The notes beneath the pieces are model-generated. The model ran no database searches and was not told where the DNA came from. It saw only the letters and a list, made by a program, of their open reading frames with translations. This document shows positions 51,101 through 64,000 of a stretch of 64,000 nucleotides of DNA, in pieces; position 1 is the first letter of the stretch; every line of letters starts with the position of its first letter. The stretch is from Varroa destructor (Eukaryota > Arthropoda > Arachnida > Mesostigmata > Varroidae): positions 48,543,489-48,607,488 of the forward strand of contig NW_019211455.1 in the NCBI RefSeq assembly GCF_002443255.2, read 5' to 3'. The position numbers and the translations under genes are program-made.

Positions 51101-52699
51101 AACAGAGCTATTAGCTTTTGTTATTTGACTAAAGTACTTCTGCTATAAACTGGACAAGTGAGCTAAATATTTGCCTGTACACTATTATTGATGGTGTTTG
51201 AAATACGAAACGATTCGAGCTGTCGACCGTTGCATTTACTAGCATTACCAGAAGAAAAACATGAAAAGCATCTTTTCTTGAAAAGGGGAAAACGTTTTTG
51301 TCCCCTAAGTCTAGCGTATAACTCACAGGGCTATGAGAGAAACATATGATCTTTAGTTGACGACACGAAATGAAAAATTTCTGACAGAACATCACTATAG
51401 TACGCACTAACGTGTGCGGCTGGTTCCAGAGACTATATCCAACAGCCTGCGTAACTTAGGTTTACTAAATGGCCCTACCTGCATGTGTGGTTTCTGTACA
51501 AACAAGAAAGTAGGATCGACCAAAGATTTTGGCAATTGTAGCCTTTTATTCTGCCTCGATAGTCAACTTAGAAGAATCAAAAGCAAGTTAGTAAATAGGC
51601 TTGCAATTTTTGCCTCATAGCCAGCTTATGTTACTCTGCAAAGCGATTTGTACTATCGTTATAAAATCTCAACAGAATTGCCGAACAGTCTCAGATCTGT
51701 TTCTCTGACTGCTTGCGCTAGGTCGAGACCAGGTGTTTTTTTCAAAGACCCTCGATTTAGCGTTTCTTGCTGACGATCGCCGATAACCTAAGGAAGAAGT
51801 AGCCCTGTGCCTCGCAATAAATTCTAATCTAAGATCCGCCTGCTAAACAGTCTTCATTGTATCGCTTAGCTTTCGTAGTTCTGCCTGGCTTGTCGACCTA
51901 TCTGATCTGTTGTCTGGCCAATAACAATGGACAAAGAGTACGAAGGCGTTCAGCCACAACGGACAGCCTCGTTTTTCGATGACAAATACTTTTGCATACG
52001 GTAATTGTCCCGCTGTTGTTTCGATCAACTATTAAAAATGTAATCGAATTCCAATATGTGTGAGGTATTGATAATGGCTGGCCGTCGGGTGTTTTGTGAG
52101 AATACGCTAACGTTGTCCATATGTTTAGGCTGTAATTATCGAATCCAATGCATGTGAATCTAGAATAATTAGTGTTGGGCTATCTGACATTTAATGAGTG
52201 TAAAAAGCCTTGGGTTTTTTTAGCGTGATATACTAAGGGTAGTACTTTATAAGTTTTATCTCCGTAATTTTGAGATGAGTTAACCTAACACGTATAACGG
52301 CCGTTTCTGCTTACACGATGCGGTCGTTATCATCTTGTTATAGATTGATTATTTATTGTTATACAATGTCTCCTCTTTCAACGCTCAATCTAACTTGATC
52401 ATTCTTTCTTCTAAAGACGTACCACGAGTGCGTTCCAGTAGGAATAGCTCGTTAGATTATGTCACCTCCAATTCTTACTTAGAAGTATTACTTAGTTTAC
52501 AGTTTTAGTTTTATTTAATACAGTTATAGTTAAAGATTATTGACATTATGCTGTTTCATTGAAGCGTGCGCCCAATCACGTGTCTACGGTATTTGTATTA
52601 CTTATTTAATGTTTCATCCTTAAACGAATAGGTTTATGAAGTTATACAAATTGATTTTTTTCGAATTTCAAAGGTTCATCTCTTCTATTCCCCTTCATC

Positions 52700-53400
52700 A
52701 AGACATCTGGTAATACAAGGGTTAACGAGACTTCAGACTCGCCCACTGATCGCATTAGCCGCAAGACAGCACGAAGAGTCTGTGGCACAACCCCAGGGTC
52801 TACTTGGTCCGGCTCCCCCTGACTTAACCGTCGCAGAGTCGACCAACCAGTTATTCACCCATACTAGAAGCCGCTCCTCAATAAGCCATCATCCTCAAGT
52901 CAACTCCGGCGATGATCATATTCCAATATGATCCCTCGTTGCAAGCCTACCAAATATGCCATACTCTACAATTTGTGCTCCCAAAAATTCTAACAGCCTC
53001 AACGAGTAGGTCTACTCACGTTAGTAGAGCCAACCTCCTCTTCACACTGGCAGAATTGCGCATAGTACACTGATTTTCAATTCGGACCATTACTACCCTC
53101 TGTTGCATAGCCTCGCTTATATCAGAAGGGCCTGCTAAGGATGAGTAGAATCAGTGCAATGGCAACTCTAGATGGCTCATTGCTGGCCTACGACCGTCCC
53201 ATCTGCATATTCCAATTCTGCAATGACAAATCGAAAGTAGCGGGCAAATAAGGAGTAAGTAGTAGCTGGTGTCATATTCTCTGGGGGTTCTCAAATTTGG
53301 CGTAATCGTCAGCTTTAGCGGATTTGAGAGAGCAGAAATCTTCTGTCGGTTTCTCGACACAGTACTAGCCTAGGCTAGCACGTTAAGAGCGGAGTTAGTC
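52700..53400. other. GC-raised block, possibly decayed transposon
   Basis: Composition rises sharply against the flanks. There is no long open frame and no terminal repeat that I could see, so a degenerate mobile element is one guess and regulatory sequence another. Confidence 0.15.
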
Positions 53401-56400
53401 AGACTATGTACAGTATATCAACTCACCTAGCCTTATCTACCTTTGATATTATGTATTTGACCATATAAATTGTTTATACTCAACTATTTTACTTTGTCCA
53501 CCCGTTCTAGAGCCTATGGGGCTGAAACGACTTCTAACAGGCGGATCACGCGCCTATAATTACTCGTTCAGCCACTTCAGGCTGTCAGAAATGTTGCAAC
53601 TTTCTGGTTTGAGCTTTCGGAATTAATTACAATAGAAGCAAACGAAGTTACCATAATAAGTATTAGATATTCGTCGAGGCATCGAGCAGGCGGAAGCAGA
53701 AAATTTTGGAAGGGGCAAGCCTCATTGTGTATGCATATACAAATAAATATAATAGGATTATGCAGGAAACGAATGTATACGATAGTAAGAGTAGAAATCG
53801 AATTAAAATTCCTTTGCCTCTCTGGAAGACAAACATGCTTTGCGGATATAAGCTAAGCAAGTGCATGAAGTTCACTGCCAGGTAAGGTATATTAAAAAAA
53901 AATGTCTTATCTGCATCAACAGCTTATCAACTGCACCTGTTGCAGCACTTACGCCGTAATGCCGTGGAGTAGGGAACAGTCAAGAGAATATTGTTTAAAT
54001 GAATTAATTTCTGTTAGCGCTGAAACTTTTTAGATCAGATAGATACGTCTATATTTATTGTATAATCGTCATATCAGAGTCACGGTATACCGAGTTAAAT
54101 GAAATATTTTTGCTTGATTTTTCGTATTACACAATAAATTAAAGCGGTCAAGCATCAAGATTGATCCCGTCCTTAGCCTTTCTGTGTAAGCGTCATCTAT
54201 TAGAGCTGTGTCTCAGCTAACAGCAGAAAGTCAAATGTTGCTTATGTGTAAAAATAAGATGTGCCTTTATTACTACACACTGTAAAGTTTCTATTTCTGT
54301 CGATCTGGCCATAGACTCACACAGGCCACAGAGAGTCCTCGTACTTGCCGTCAGTGTTCTTTTCAGCTTATTGTTAGAGGCTTAGCTTGAAACTTTGTGC
54401 TACTGCTTTTACAGTTATCGCCGGGGCATAGGATGATGGCTGTAGGCCAAAATGTTGAAACTCTGGTCCTTTCCTCAACATCAGTACTAACAGCTTCAAA
54501 AACCGAATTAAAGTGAGCCATGACTGAGTGTCGCCCTGGGCAATTCAAGCATCTGGGCACCACTTAGCTTCAAAATTATGCGGTCACACTCGGCCACCGT
54601 ATGATGCTTCGTTGTATAGCTGGTAATTTATAGCATCTCTACAATCTGCCATATCTGGTTGCTTTCATAGCACAAAGAGGACAACGGTTATTTATTTTAA
54701 AATATACCTTTCTAAAATTCTATTCGTGTATTTTGGAAGAGGAATATTCGCACAAATAATAGGATTACAGGAATTATCACTGAATATGTCTATACGAACT
54801 TAAAATTACTCAGATAGAAAAAGATTCCTATGTTATTTTGAAGAAAAATATTGCCTAGTGTGAAGAAGGCAGAAAATATTAGCGCCGATATTGAAATTTT
54901 AGCATTTTTTTTTAATCATCATATGCCATATTTAATAGAAATTTATCTCGATCTAAAACTTTAGTATTTCTTGAGAGCTCTTTAGCTAAGCCAGCAGACA
55001 TTCTGAAAATAAATATAAATCCATCTAAGGCACGCTTTATGTGGGTCTGCGTGTACAAAAAAGGTGGTCATAGAGCTTCATTAGCTTTTGATAATACTGG
55101 CTATTCATGAGCTAAAGATTCCGTCTAGGTTTGGAATAGAGCAAGCCTACAGAAGAAGTCGGCCACGATTTGAACTAACCGTTTACCGCTTCATTGGAAG
55201 CACAAAAAAAGTGTGGAAAAAAGCGTTAGAAACGTCGATCGACTGGGACATTGAATGCCTTTCTGCACATGTTATAGTTGATATCTATACTTAGTAATGA
55301 TTGCTGGCGGCATCATGTTATGTTTTCTCGTCGAATTTCGAAATTATATCAATATGCGTGACGTCAATTCAAAATTCGGGTTAGCTGATTAGTTTGTAAA
55401 AGTCAGCTGTAATACCGTTTTCATTATCATCGCCTGTTGTATTATACCGCGATCTCTTATCCACTGTGTAATGGATGAACAAATAAGCAATTCCTCGTCA
55501 CCACCAAACTCTATGTCTATTCCACTCGATACAACTGCTACGTGATATTCTAGCTCGCATGAATATCGTTCAACATTGAGGCCTGTCGCAATAGAGAGCA
55601 AGAACGCATAATGGTATTACAGGCTTGAGCCCCGTCCTGCAGGCGGCGCAGTTTTTGCCACCTCCTTTTTGGCGTTCAGATATTAGTCACTCAGCCGCTG
55701 ACCTATACTACTCGTATTTAGCGATACTGTGTATCAATATCATTTTCTGGAATGGTCACGTTCAAATAACAGCTTGCAGATAATGACTGGCAAGGGAACC
55801 TACTGAATAGTGTTGCAATAGTATGGCAAAACCCTGATACAAGTCGTCATTCCGCCCCCTTAAATTGTCTCCAAAAAGAAAATGGGTATCTCTTGAAGTA
55901 TATATTATATTAGCGATACGGCTTTTGAGAAGTGAAATAACTTTATATGCAACCGGTTCAAACACAGCACCTATCATCCCCGGTACCCGACCAATGGATC
56001 AGGAATAATTTAAGACAAATAGTTTTTCGTCTCTACAACGCATGGGTCAATTCATCATCGGTAATTTGGTCAACTTCAAATAGCAGCTGCTTTGCGGATC
56101 ACGGAAGTGTATCCTTTTGTGTACCCGCCTGCAAATTTATATATATAACTTGCCCATTATGTGAGCTGCAGCAGTATCAATTGTAGCTTCAACATCGACA
56201 GGTAATTTTAGGTCCGAATGAGATCTATCTGTGGAAAAGTATCTGCGCAACTTAGCAACTGAAGAAGCCTGTTTTTTTTTTTCTATGCTATTGCAGTGGC
56301 CAACTGCGACAATAACGACTCATTCACGAATGGCATACGGCTACGGTAGAAGGCTGTGACAGCAGCAGGATCAGCAAATGTAAAGAAGTTGCAAAAAACA

Positions 56401-59400
56401 GAACGGTTGGATCCATGTGATAGTACGTGGTATTTGTGAGTGCAATTAAAATCACAATAAAAAAAAAAACTGTGTGCGAGCTGATTGATGCTGCTGCTTT
56501 TCTGAATTAAGTCCCCACTGGGTGTTCCCAGTGAGTGCATTCAAGCACACATTCTTCGTTTTTTGACAAATCCAACGATGTGCTTGTTGGTGAGGTTGTC
56601 TATATGGATGACTGTCTGCTTGTACGTGCCATTCTATGGCACCTTAGGGTGAGTAACGGAGTCAATTGACCCTTGCTAGCTGATAACTTTGATCGCACAT
56701 CATACCTTTTGATAGCACTGAAGTAGCTTCGACTTGAAGTTCAGGACCCGTTGCTAGTCGTTTGGGTCGTTGTGGGTTCGCTTCCTGCTAGGGGCCGTCT
56801 GAAGCAGCGGAGCGGGAGACAAGGAAATAGAAGAACTAGACGAGTGCAGCGGCTGCTTGCCTGATGAGTTCTCGATTCATACCGCAGCTCAGCCCTGTCT
56901 GGCGTAGTCGTGCATTTCGCCATTCCATGACACGCCACTTGACTGGCTGGCTAAATGGATAGCTTCAAGAACGCAATGGCGATGATTATGGGTAGTTCCT
57001 ACCGTTATCGCCAGTCTCCGGCGGATACGATAAAGAAGGTCACTTATGGGCCTTCAGCACTTGCATCATCTTGGCTTGCGCTACCCTGGCCTTGCAACTG
57101 CAACGTGTCGCGCTACGATATAGCTAGGTAGACTGAACAAAATCTGGTGTCTAAACAGAGCCATGCGTGTGAGACTGTAAAAGCGCACTTGAAGTTACTC
57201 CGTCTCTTCCTTGAGGCTTTTTCCCTTCTTCCCACAGGCTATCACAATATTCAATGGTACTTAAATGCTAGGACCCTCGGCTCGACCAAATGTAGCCATG
57301 CATTCTACTACTTCTGCCAGTAATAGAAGTTCGGCTTCTCCTCTGTCCGGTGTTGTGCTTCAGGCCGAGCATCCACATAACGATAGTGTCCTATGCCGCC
57401 ATCGGTCCTAAATCGCGCGACCCTGCCGCTTACTGCTGTTGCCACCAGGGTTACCGTCGTTCAACTTGAAAAGACGATGCACTCTCGATATATTGGTTTC
57501 GTTCGTTTGCAAATAGGCAGAGCGTACGGCAATGTCGGAAGGCGGTCGAACAAGTCTTTTTCCTTTTTTGTGTCATTTGCCTTCTTCGGCGCAGAGTACC
57601 TCACTGCACCTCGCCTTCTGTTTCCTCTTATGTTCACTTCCCGTTAAACGTACGCAACGACGATTTGACCAAGCATCGTAATGGCAAAGATCGGCGAAGC
57701 ACAGCGGTTCAAGCATTCGTGTTTTGGCGTTTTGGTATACCTTCGCAGACTTTTGCTTTAAGAAGCGAAAAGAGTGGGACGCCAGTTAACCGGCGTCATG
57801 CCGAACTGCATGCCGGCTAAAGCCAAGCGGTGCATATCGGATGTATTGTACAGCCTGGAAACGCTGACGTGCGCCAATGCCATTACAATAATAGTTAATA
57901 GTAAAAGTTCAATTACCATCCCTATTTCAATTTTAACGTAGAGGCTTCAGATAGAGATAGCACCGCTTTACAGGTGGTACTACGATCTGTTGCGTACATA
58001 ATAATGCGTCTAAGGTTGGCCCAACGGTGATGAGTAACTCAGCTTCTCACAACCACAATAATTTTGGTAATAATCAAAATTATAGACGTCTAACTAATTT
58101 ATAGAAATAAATCTTTAAGCTATCTTTACTTGGCGTCACGCATGCAATAGACAATATTGTCCACTAAAGGCGCAAACAAATCAAACCTAGAAAAGCATTC
58201 CTAAGGGTATTAGCCGACGTAAGGGATATAACCTTGCGAAATGTTCATCACAGAGGGACGCTTTAAACGTGGGTTAGTGTACATATATGTGTAGACCAAC
58301 CATCATGCCGCAAGAATTACTAGCGGAAGTTTAGTTAAGTCCGCAAAATGTCCGCGAGCCTAAAAGGCCGTTCTGTCGTCTTTACGTCTGTTGTCCCATA
58401 ATAAATTTAACCCAAACACATTAGCATTCTTATGCAAAAAAAAAGTCTCGTTTAAGCTCGGCCTAAGACTCTGATTAGCTTCCCTAAGCCAAAATCTAGG
58501 CTAGGTTCAGCCATACGCAACTAACCACATTTAAATGAGTTAAATCAACTAACTCGTTTACGTTTCTGCTGTCTCGGATAAGGACAGCAATCTAACAAAA
58601 GGCTCTGCCTTAAAAAACATCACGTTTTTATTCAAAAGTGTTGCAAATCTATGCCTATATCGACAATGACAGAATACAAGTCGCTAACTGAAAAGACTCC
58701 CACCCAGACTTCATTGTCAGATTTCATTGCAACGTCTGAACGAACAAGAGAAAGGCCGCTGCTGTTATTGCTACTCGTCCTTTTTGTGGTCGAAATCAAA
58801 AATTTACCAAAAGCCTTCTGCTGCTGGCTAGCGATTTCAGCCTTGAACAGCAATTGCTGCCAGCAACTCTGACTTATAGTTTTCAACGCCAGACTTACCC
58901 AACGAACTTTGACAGGCTAGTGTTTGGCGGGAATATGGAACTCGCGTCTCTGTATCATTGCCACCACATCGAAACGTTAGCACAGTTGTGCACATGCAGA
59001 TAGACACATCCGCGCACAGTCACATCCGACTTCCCAATCCCTAGCGAACTTCTATTCTTTGATAGTGGATCGCTATTGTTCGCGGTCTAAGCCGACCAAA
59101 CGGATGTCGAGGCGGTCAAGGACCGGGGACGGTGAGGGGCTGACAAAAAAAAAGGAGGATCGACGGAGACACTGCGAGGTACGCAGAAACACTATTATAT
59201 CGAAACCAAAGAAAAGGGGGAGTCAGAAATAAATAGATAAGACTTGGCTCTCGCTGGCCCTCTGTGAAACAGGGACACCCACTCCTGTCTTAGAATAGTT
59301 TTAACTGCACTGGAGTGCGTTGGATTAAGCTGTAAAAGCAGCAAAAGCAATAGAAGTTGTTAAGATGAGAAACAGCTTCCGAGTCCGCGGCTGCTTCAGC

Positions 59401-60273
59401 GTGCGACCAGAGTGGTTAAAACTGAACCGCAGTTGCTGTCTTCTTCGATGGGCATAACCACTGAACAGAGATCAGATCTGAGGCAGGCCACCAAAAGCAA
59501 TTCCAACAAAAATGCGGCTTCGATGACAGTCACCGGGAGGAAACGAAGGAGAAAAAAGTTTGCCAGATAGTGGAAGAGCGCACCACTTCTAAAAAATCGA
59601 TCTGCAACGCACATAGGCACAGATTAAGCACAAACACACCCTTCCCTTTATAAGAAGGAGTAGACTAAGTCCACTCAATTGCTGTCTGTATATGCCACTG
59701 CTTCGCAAGGATGCGGTGAATAAAGAGCTGCGCGAATGGTAGATACCTGGAATAAGTATTCATTGAAATCCGGTTCTATTCCCACTGGCTGAACGGTGTC
59801 TGATAGGATCACTCGCAGAGCGGAATGCGGTATTTAGAGACAAAGTAAAGCGAGTATGAGAAAATGGTAGAACTAAGCTAAAACCAGATGCCCGGTAGTA
59901 AACAGAAGACGTCAGGGTAGCCCGCCACAGTAGCAATAAAATCCTTGGAGTTGACGCTTGGAATTGACAAACGAGCACAGATGAAGTGAGTTCAATTGAG
60001 TTTCTTGATACAAGTCAGCGGAATTGTATCGGATACGAGAACCCAGGAAGAACTCCGCACGACGAAATGTTACTGCAGCTTTTTCAAACGTTTATTTATC
60101 CAGTATGCGTATTCATAAAACTCTAGCCATATACATTGCTATTGATGTTTCATATTCAGCCACGTGCACAACATCGTTTAATTGTTTACCTACTTTATTA
60201 CACTACTTACCTAAGTAAAACAACTGTTACTAGTGCTATTTTTTTTTACTGATATTTTAACTTTAAACTTCAG

Positions 60274-60590
60274 GTATTTGGGATTGGTTGATTATCAGTC
60301 CATACGGTCGTTGGATCGACTCGCAGGAGATCAACCGGTATCATCTGACGGTTCGCCACTGTCTCCACAAGTTGACCCGTTGGCCATCCGGCTTTCAGAG
60401 CTCTGCAGCGCTGTACCTGGATTAGTCCAGTCACAACTCGATCTCTGTCATCGAAATCCTCACGCGCTGCTGGCCATATCAGAAGGCGCGCGTCGAGGCA
60501 TTATCGAATGCCAGGAGCAGTTTCGGCATGAACGTTGGAACTGTACGCTTGAGGGAGGCATCAACGTGTTTGACATGACCTTACAAAGAG
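60274..60590 (+). CDS. Wnt16: Wnt ligand, second coding exon; gene continues beyond the window
   Basis: The exon is bounded by CTTCAG|G and AAAGAG|GTGAGT: it enters by completing a split Met codon and leaves in phase 1. It encodes the N-terminal Wnt core: LCSAVPGLVQSQLDLCHRNP, then AISEGARRGIIECQEQFR, then HERWNCTLEGG with the conserved RWNC and an N-glycosylation sequon (NCT), ending near FDMTLQRG, where other Wnts continue into the ETAF-type helix. Wnts bind Frizzled/LRP receptors and control cell fate; Cys-rich segments and a palmitoleoylated Ser lie in later exons, not seen here. GARxGIxECxxQFRHERWNC favours Wnt16. The VPGLVxSQxxLCHRxP stretch also recalls Wnt2, so the family is firm and the subfamily is a best guess. 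Confidence 0.88.
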
Positions 60591-63500
60591 GTGAGTGCTG
60601 GCATAAGGCTGATTAAAAGGACTAAGTTATATTTCCAGTATGTTATATTCACTTCGTTATTTTTTCTTATTTTCTCTAGTAACATTTCTATTAACATATG
60701 TGCTATATGTTATTATAGAAATCATGCAAGCAAGTGCCATGTGACTGATTAATTGGACGGAATATTTAGGTATTGTTGCAAGCGTGTTTGTAACAAAATG
60801 GCTCCTAGGTGACATTTTTTTTCTAAAGATCTTCAAGCTATTTAGGCATTATGCTTGCTTTTTTCTTCGTATGATCTAACGATAATAATGGGTATGCTGA
60901 GCTATTAGCAGTCTGTTATAGCAGCTTTCTTCTCAATAATGGTATTTCCAAATGCAGTCCAAATTCACAAATGAATGGCGGATGTACTAGGTGTCTTACG
61001 CACAAATTTACACTACGCATTTTGTCTACTGAATAGCGGTAATGTGATCTATATCTTCGAATAATTTCTGCCGCCGTAAGTGTTGATTCACCCAAGCGAA
61101 CGATGCTATGTTCTGCTTGTTCCATGGTTTCCAGTTCTACGCCTCACAGCGTACCTAGATTCAAAGTGTTAATGGAATTATCTGGAGTATAACTTTCACG
61201 CAACATATCGTATACCAACAGCGAGCTTCCTTTGATGCTGGTTTAGACATAGTTTGTTCTCGTCATCATATTGCAGCCAATCTTAACACCTGCCGTCGGA
61301 CTACTATATACAAGCAGCACTGGCTCAGATGCGGTTCCTTATTTACAATCAACTGAACCTTCATTTGTTCACATCGGTATACCTCTTTTTCAGCTCTGGT
61401 GGTTGCTTTCGTATTGAGTTGCATTGATTTTGCATTGTTGCAGTACACAACTCGCTTATATGCATAACTGTAAGGCTTTAACAACAAATTATAGTATGTT
61501 GGACTCTATCAAATAAAGCAAGCAGGTAAAAACGTATCTGGCACATTATGAGGGCCCACATGAGATGGGGAAACAAATTTAATGCAGAATAATCGTAATA
61601 AACGAACAATAGGAACGAACGAGACCATCTTTTCACGGATTTACCTTATATTTCAGAATAAGAGTAGACTCGTGACTACCGTGGCATTCTTGTAACTAGA
61701 TATTAACTTGAGAATATTGTTGTATTTTATTATTTGAGAGGCATAATTTCCTTCCAGAGAGGAATATCGTATTCTTCTATAGGAGCACCATTTTTCACAG
61801 TCCCACAGATGCCATGGGACCATAAACGCTAATCCTTATTCTGTATTTTTCCACGAGCGGTCCTATTTCAACGGTCAAACTCAACATTCTAGTAGGTCAA
61901 ATCTGTACGTATAGTCAAGCCTCGTTTTGCTAAAGCAAAACCTTTTTTAGGCTAGCATGTTTTCCTCGAATAACCAACGAGTTTCCGCTGGGCGACCTAC
62001 CTGCATTGTGACCGTCGCGAAGCCTCTAGCCCGTCACAGCATTCTCTGAAGAAAACAGGCACACTGGCGCTGCTCATACACAAAAAAATCGCATTCACCC
62101 ACTACTGACCCAGGGGCCGCAATCGCAACCCCTAACCACCCGCAAAACCTGACAGGGCTCCGTCCAAGGGTGCCGCCGCTGACGCACGCCGAGGACCAAG
62201 AACCTCCGCTGTCAGGGAAAATGGAGAGGCAACCAGAACTGGGGGTAATCTGTAGTCATACCTGCCCTACTAGGTAGGATAGGATTCGCACTGCTGGTGC
62301 TTACTGAGACCCACCGACAAAGCCAGTCAGTAGTCAGTAACAACCCAGATGTGGGTCTCGAGTGCACGCCAATCTGATTACGGTAGTAGGGCGGCTAAGA
62401 CTAGTAGGCCTAGTCGCGAAGGATGTGGACTCCTTGTCGAGCTGCGAAGCTCAAGATCACGTAGGGATTAGAATTGTATCTCGTGAAGGAAAGACGGGCT
62501 GGTAGGCCAGCAGGAAGCTTCTTTGGGTGAGACCGCCGTTTGTCGGGCGAAGTCCTTTGTATTCGGATAAGATGAGCTGGAGATATCCAAGTCCCTAGCG
62601 CTACTGCCTTACCACAACAAACGCAACAGGGAGTCAGTGGCAGCCGGCTCGGCCAGACTCCGGTTAGTTGGAGATTAAGAAGGTTTTCCTCCTGAGACCG
62701 TTGGAATCGTCGGCAGGGCCATAGCGGCAGCAGCTGCAGTGGACGATGCCAGATTACGGGGTTTACGAGGTTATGGAATTATACTCCGGTCTTTTGATTG
62801 TATTGGGCCAAACGGTTTGAAAATTAAATCTTTTACACAACTCCGCGCACTTTGTGCCTGGGGAAATGAGCAGTGAACCATGACTACAACGGGAAATATT
62901 TAAATTTAGTACTTCCGATTGTGTGACTTGTTTTTCGCTTGGTAGATGCATAGCATTTATTATAACTTTTATCTCAATAAATGATATGTGATTGCATGAT
63001 TTAAAGATAGGCGACACACTTTCTTTGTACATATTTTGTATTTGTATTCACTGTTCATTTGCGCTACACAGCTAAGTAAATCGTATAAGGGAAAGAATAA
63101 GGCAATAAGGAACTTTGACGATAAGTATAACGTTGATCAGAAAATTAACCCAAGTACAGTTCTGCATGATTATTTGTCAGACAAACCTGACGCAAAAAAC
63201 CAAACGCCTTGCAATTTTATGAACTCTAACATCGTCCAAGTCATTTCTAATTAATCACCTTCTCTCGACTGTATCAGTCACATGTTGCACACGTTTTTCT
63301 TAGCACAAATGTCAATAGACTACAGCCTATATTGTGCAGCTGTCTCAAGCGGTGACAGGCCTTCGATTCTCCGTTACTGTTTGATGTCGTGTCGCTTTTT
63401 AGAAATTGCCCACTCTGTTTTGTTCTCTTTAGCATCCCATCCCATTGCTGCTAGTTAAATAGATAATAAAGTTGATAGAATCAAACTGACCTGCAAGCAA

Positions 63501-64000
63501 CGTTGCGTACGTCTAGCAGTCACTTTAACCCCGACGCTCAAACCGGCGCTAACCACTCCACGCAGGCACGTACACTCTCATGCACAAGCAAGCGCACTTT
63601 GTGCATTGGCCGCCTTTACGCCTTCAACTAACTGCTGCGTTCATGTCCTATGGCCAACTCTTTGCTTCGTTTGGATTTGCATCTAAATTAAAATAACCCT
63701 ATGTAACTAGACGAAAAGGGACAAGAGTCTTTGGTCCCGTTAGGTCACTCATCGGAAGACAACACGGGACAGGAGCAGAATAAATGACCTCCTCGTAACA
63801 TAAGAGCAGAGCAGGTTTGGAGAGTTGGCTGTGGTCATACTTATCCAGCCGTTTTGCATCTGCTGTTACTGTGTCCTCCATCATAAGTGGTTTCTTTTCT
63901 TCCATTACCTTACTAGGTTCTCAGTTAACCGTTTGAGGACGAACACAGCCAACGAGAAGTCGGTTTGCCCCGCAGTCACATGAGCCGTATTTTTTTAACT
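60591..64000 (+). other. Wnt intron 2, incomplete at right edge
   Basis: Begins GTGAGT at 60591. I found no further Wnt exon (no ETAF-like or Cys-rich segment) before the window ends. A GC-raised stretch lies at about 61980-62760. The remainder is AT-rich with short meaningless frames. Confidence 0.6.
61980..62760. other. GC-raised island, possible non-LTR retrotransposon remnant
   Basis: About 0.8 kb of distinctly GC-rich sequence in AT-rich intron, with strings such as CGCAAAACCTGACAGGGCTC that recall 5' leaders of arthropod non-LTR elements. No intact reading frame, endonuclease or reverse-transcriptase motif is present. The assignment rests on style and composition only. Confidence 0.2.

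Larger units (their letters stand above)
46221..60273 (+). other. Wnt intron 1 (14 kb)
   Basis: Starts GTAAGT and ends AACTTCAG. It holds a SINE-like copy at 47304-47470, a (GT)n run at about 48097-48113, and several GC-raised blocks (about 47.7-49.2 kb, 52.7-53.4 kb, 56.7-57.8 kb, 58.6-60.0 kb) without recognisable genes. Large 5' introns of developmental genes often carry enhancers; that is inference here. Confidence 0.65.

Noticed and set aside
56690..56800. B-box-like GGGTTCGCTTCC with a loose A-box-like string before it
   Set aside because: No cloverleaf folds and the tail does not match the other SINE-like copies; too weak to call.

Overview
The window is eukaryotic nuclear DNA with spliced genes, GT-AG introns from about 0.25 kb to 14 kb, AT-rich noncoding sequence, dinucleotide and trinucleotide microsatellites and at least one dispersed tRNA-derived repeat. 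The protein content (HERC1, mitochondrial aspartate aminotransferase, ZNHIT2, MRM2, PDSS1 and a Wnt ligand) is animal. Long introns mixed with compact ones in low-GC sequence suggest an arthropod, perhaps a chelicerate such as a mite, but nothing seen here fixes the species; that is inference. No bacterial-type features, CRISPR, rRNA or intact tRNA genes were seen.

Layout. 1-840 (+): the last two coding exons of HERC1, with the catalytic end of the HECT domain. 841-3743: intergenic, tail to tail. 3744-8305 (-): complete mitochondrial aspartate aminotransferase (GOT2) in three coding exons, with a promoter-like stretch at about 8306-8600. 8306-14933: gene-poor. 14934-21345 (-): ZNHIT2 (HIT-type zinc finger) in eight exons, with one junction (exon 6 to 7) unresolved. 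21346-22545: a 1.2 kb divergent intergenic region shared by ZNHIT2 and MRM2. 22546-37466 (+): MRM2, a mitochondrial FtsJ-type rRNA 2'-O-methyltransferase in six exons; its 12.3 kb third intron holds a complete second gene on the same strand, PDSS1 (26516-28521), the polyprenyl diphosphate synthase of ubiquinone synthesis. 37467-46140: intergenic. 46141-64000 (+): the first two coding exons of a Wnt gene (best guess Wnt16), split by a 14 kb intron and running off the right edge.

How they fit together. Three of the six genes (GOT2, MRM2, PDSS1) act in mitochondria: malate-aspartate shuttle and amino-acid metabolism, mitoribosome maturation and the ubiquinone side chain. ZNHIT2 is an assembly cofactor in RNP and RNA polymerase biogenesis. 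HERC1 and Wnt belong to ubiquitin signalling and developmental signalling. This looks like ordinary eukaryotic housekeeping neighbourhood, not an operon or a defence island. I found no convincing undescribed system. The items most worth checking are the same-strand nested PDSS1, the pair of related tRNA-derived SINE-like copies, the ZNHIT2 exon 6/7 phase conflict and a few orphan coding-like segments in the MRM2 intron.
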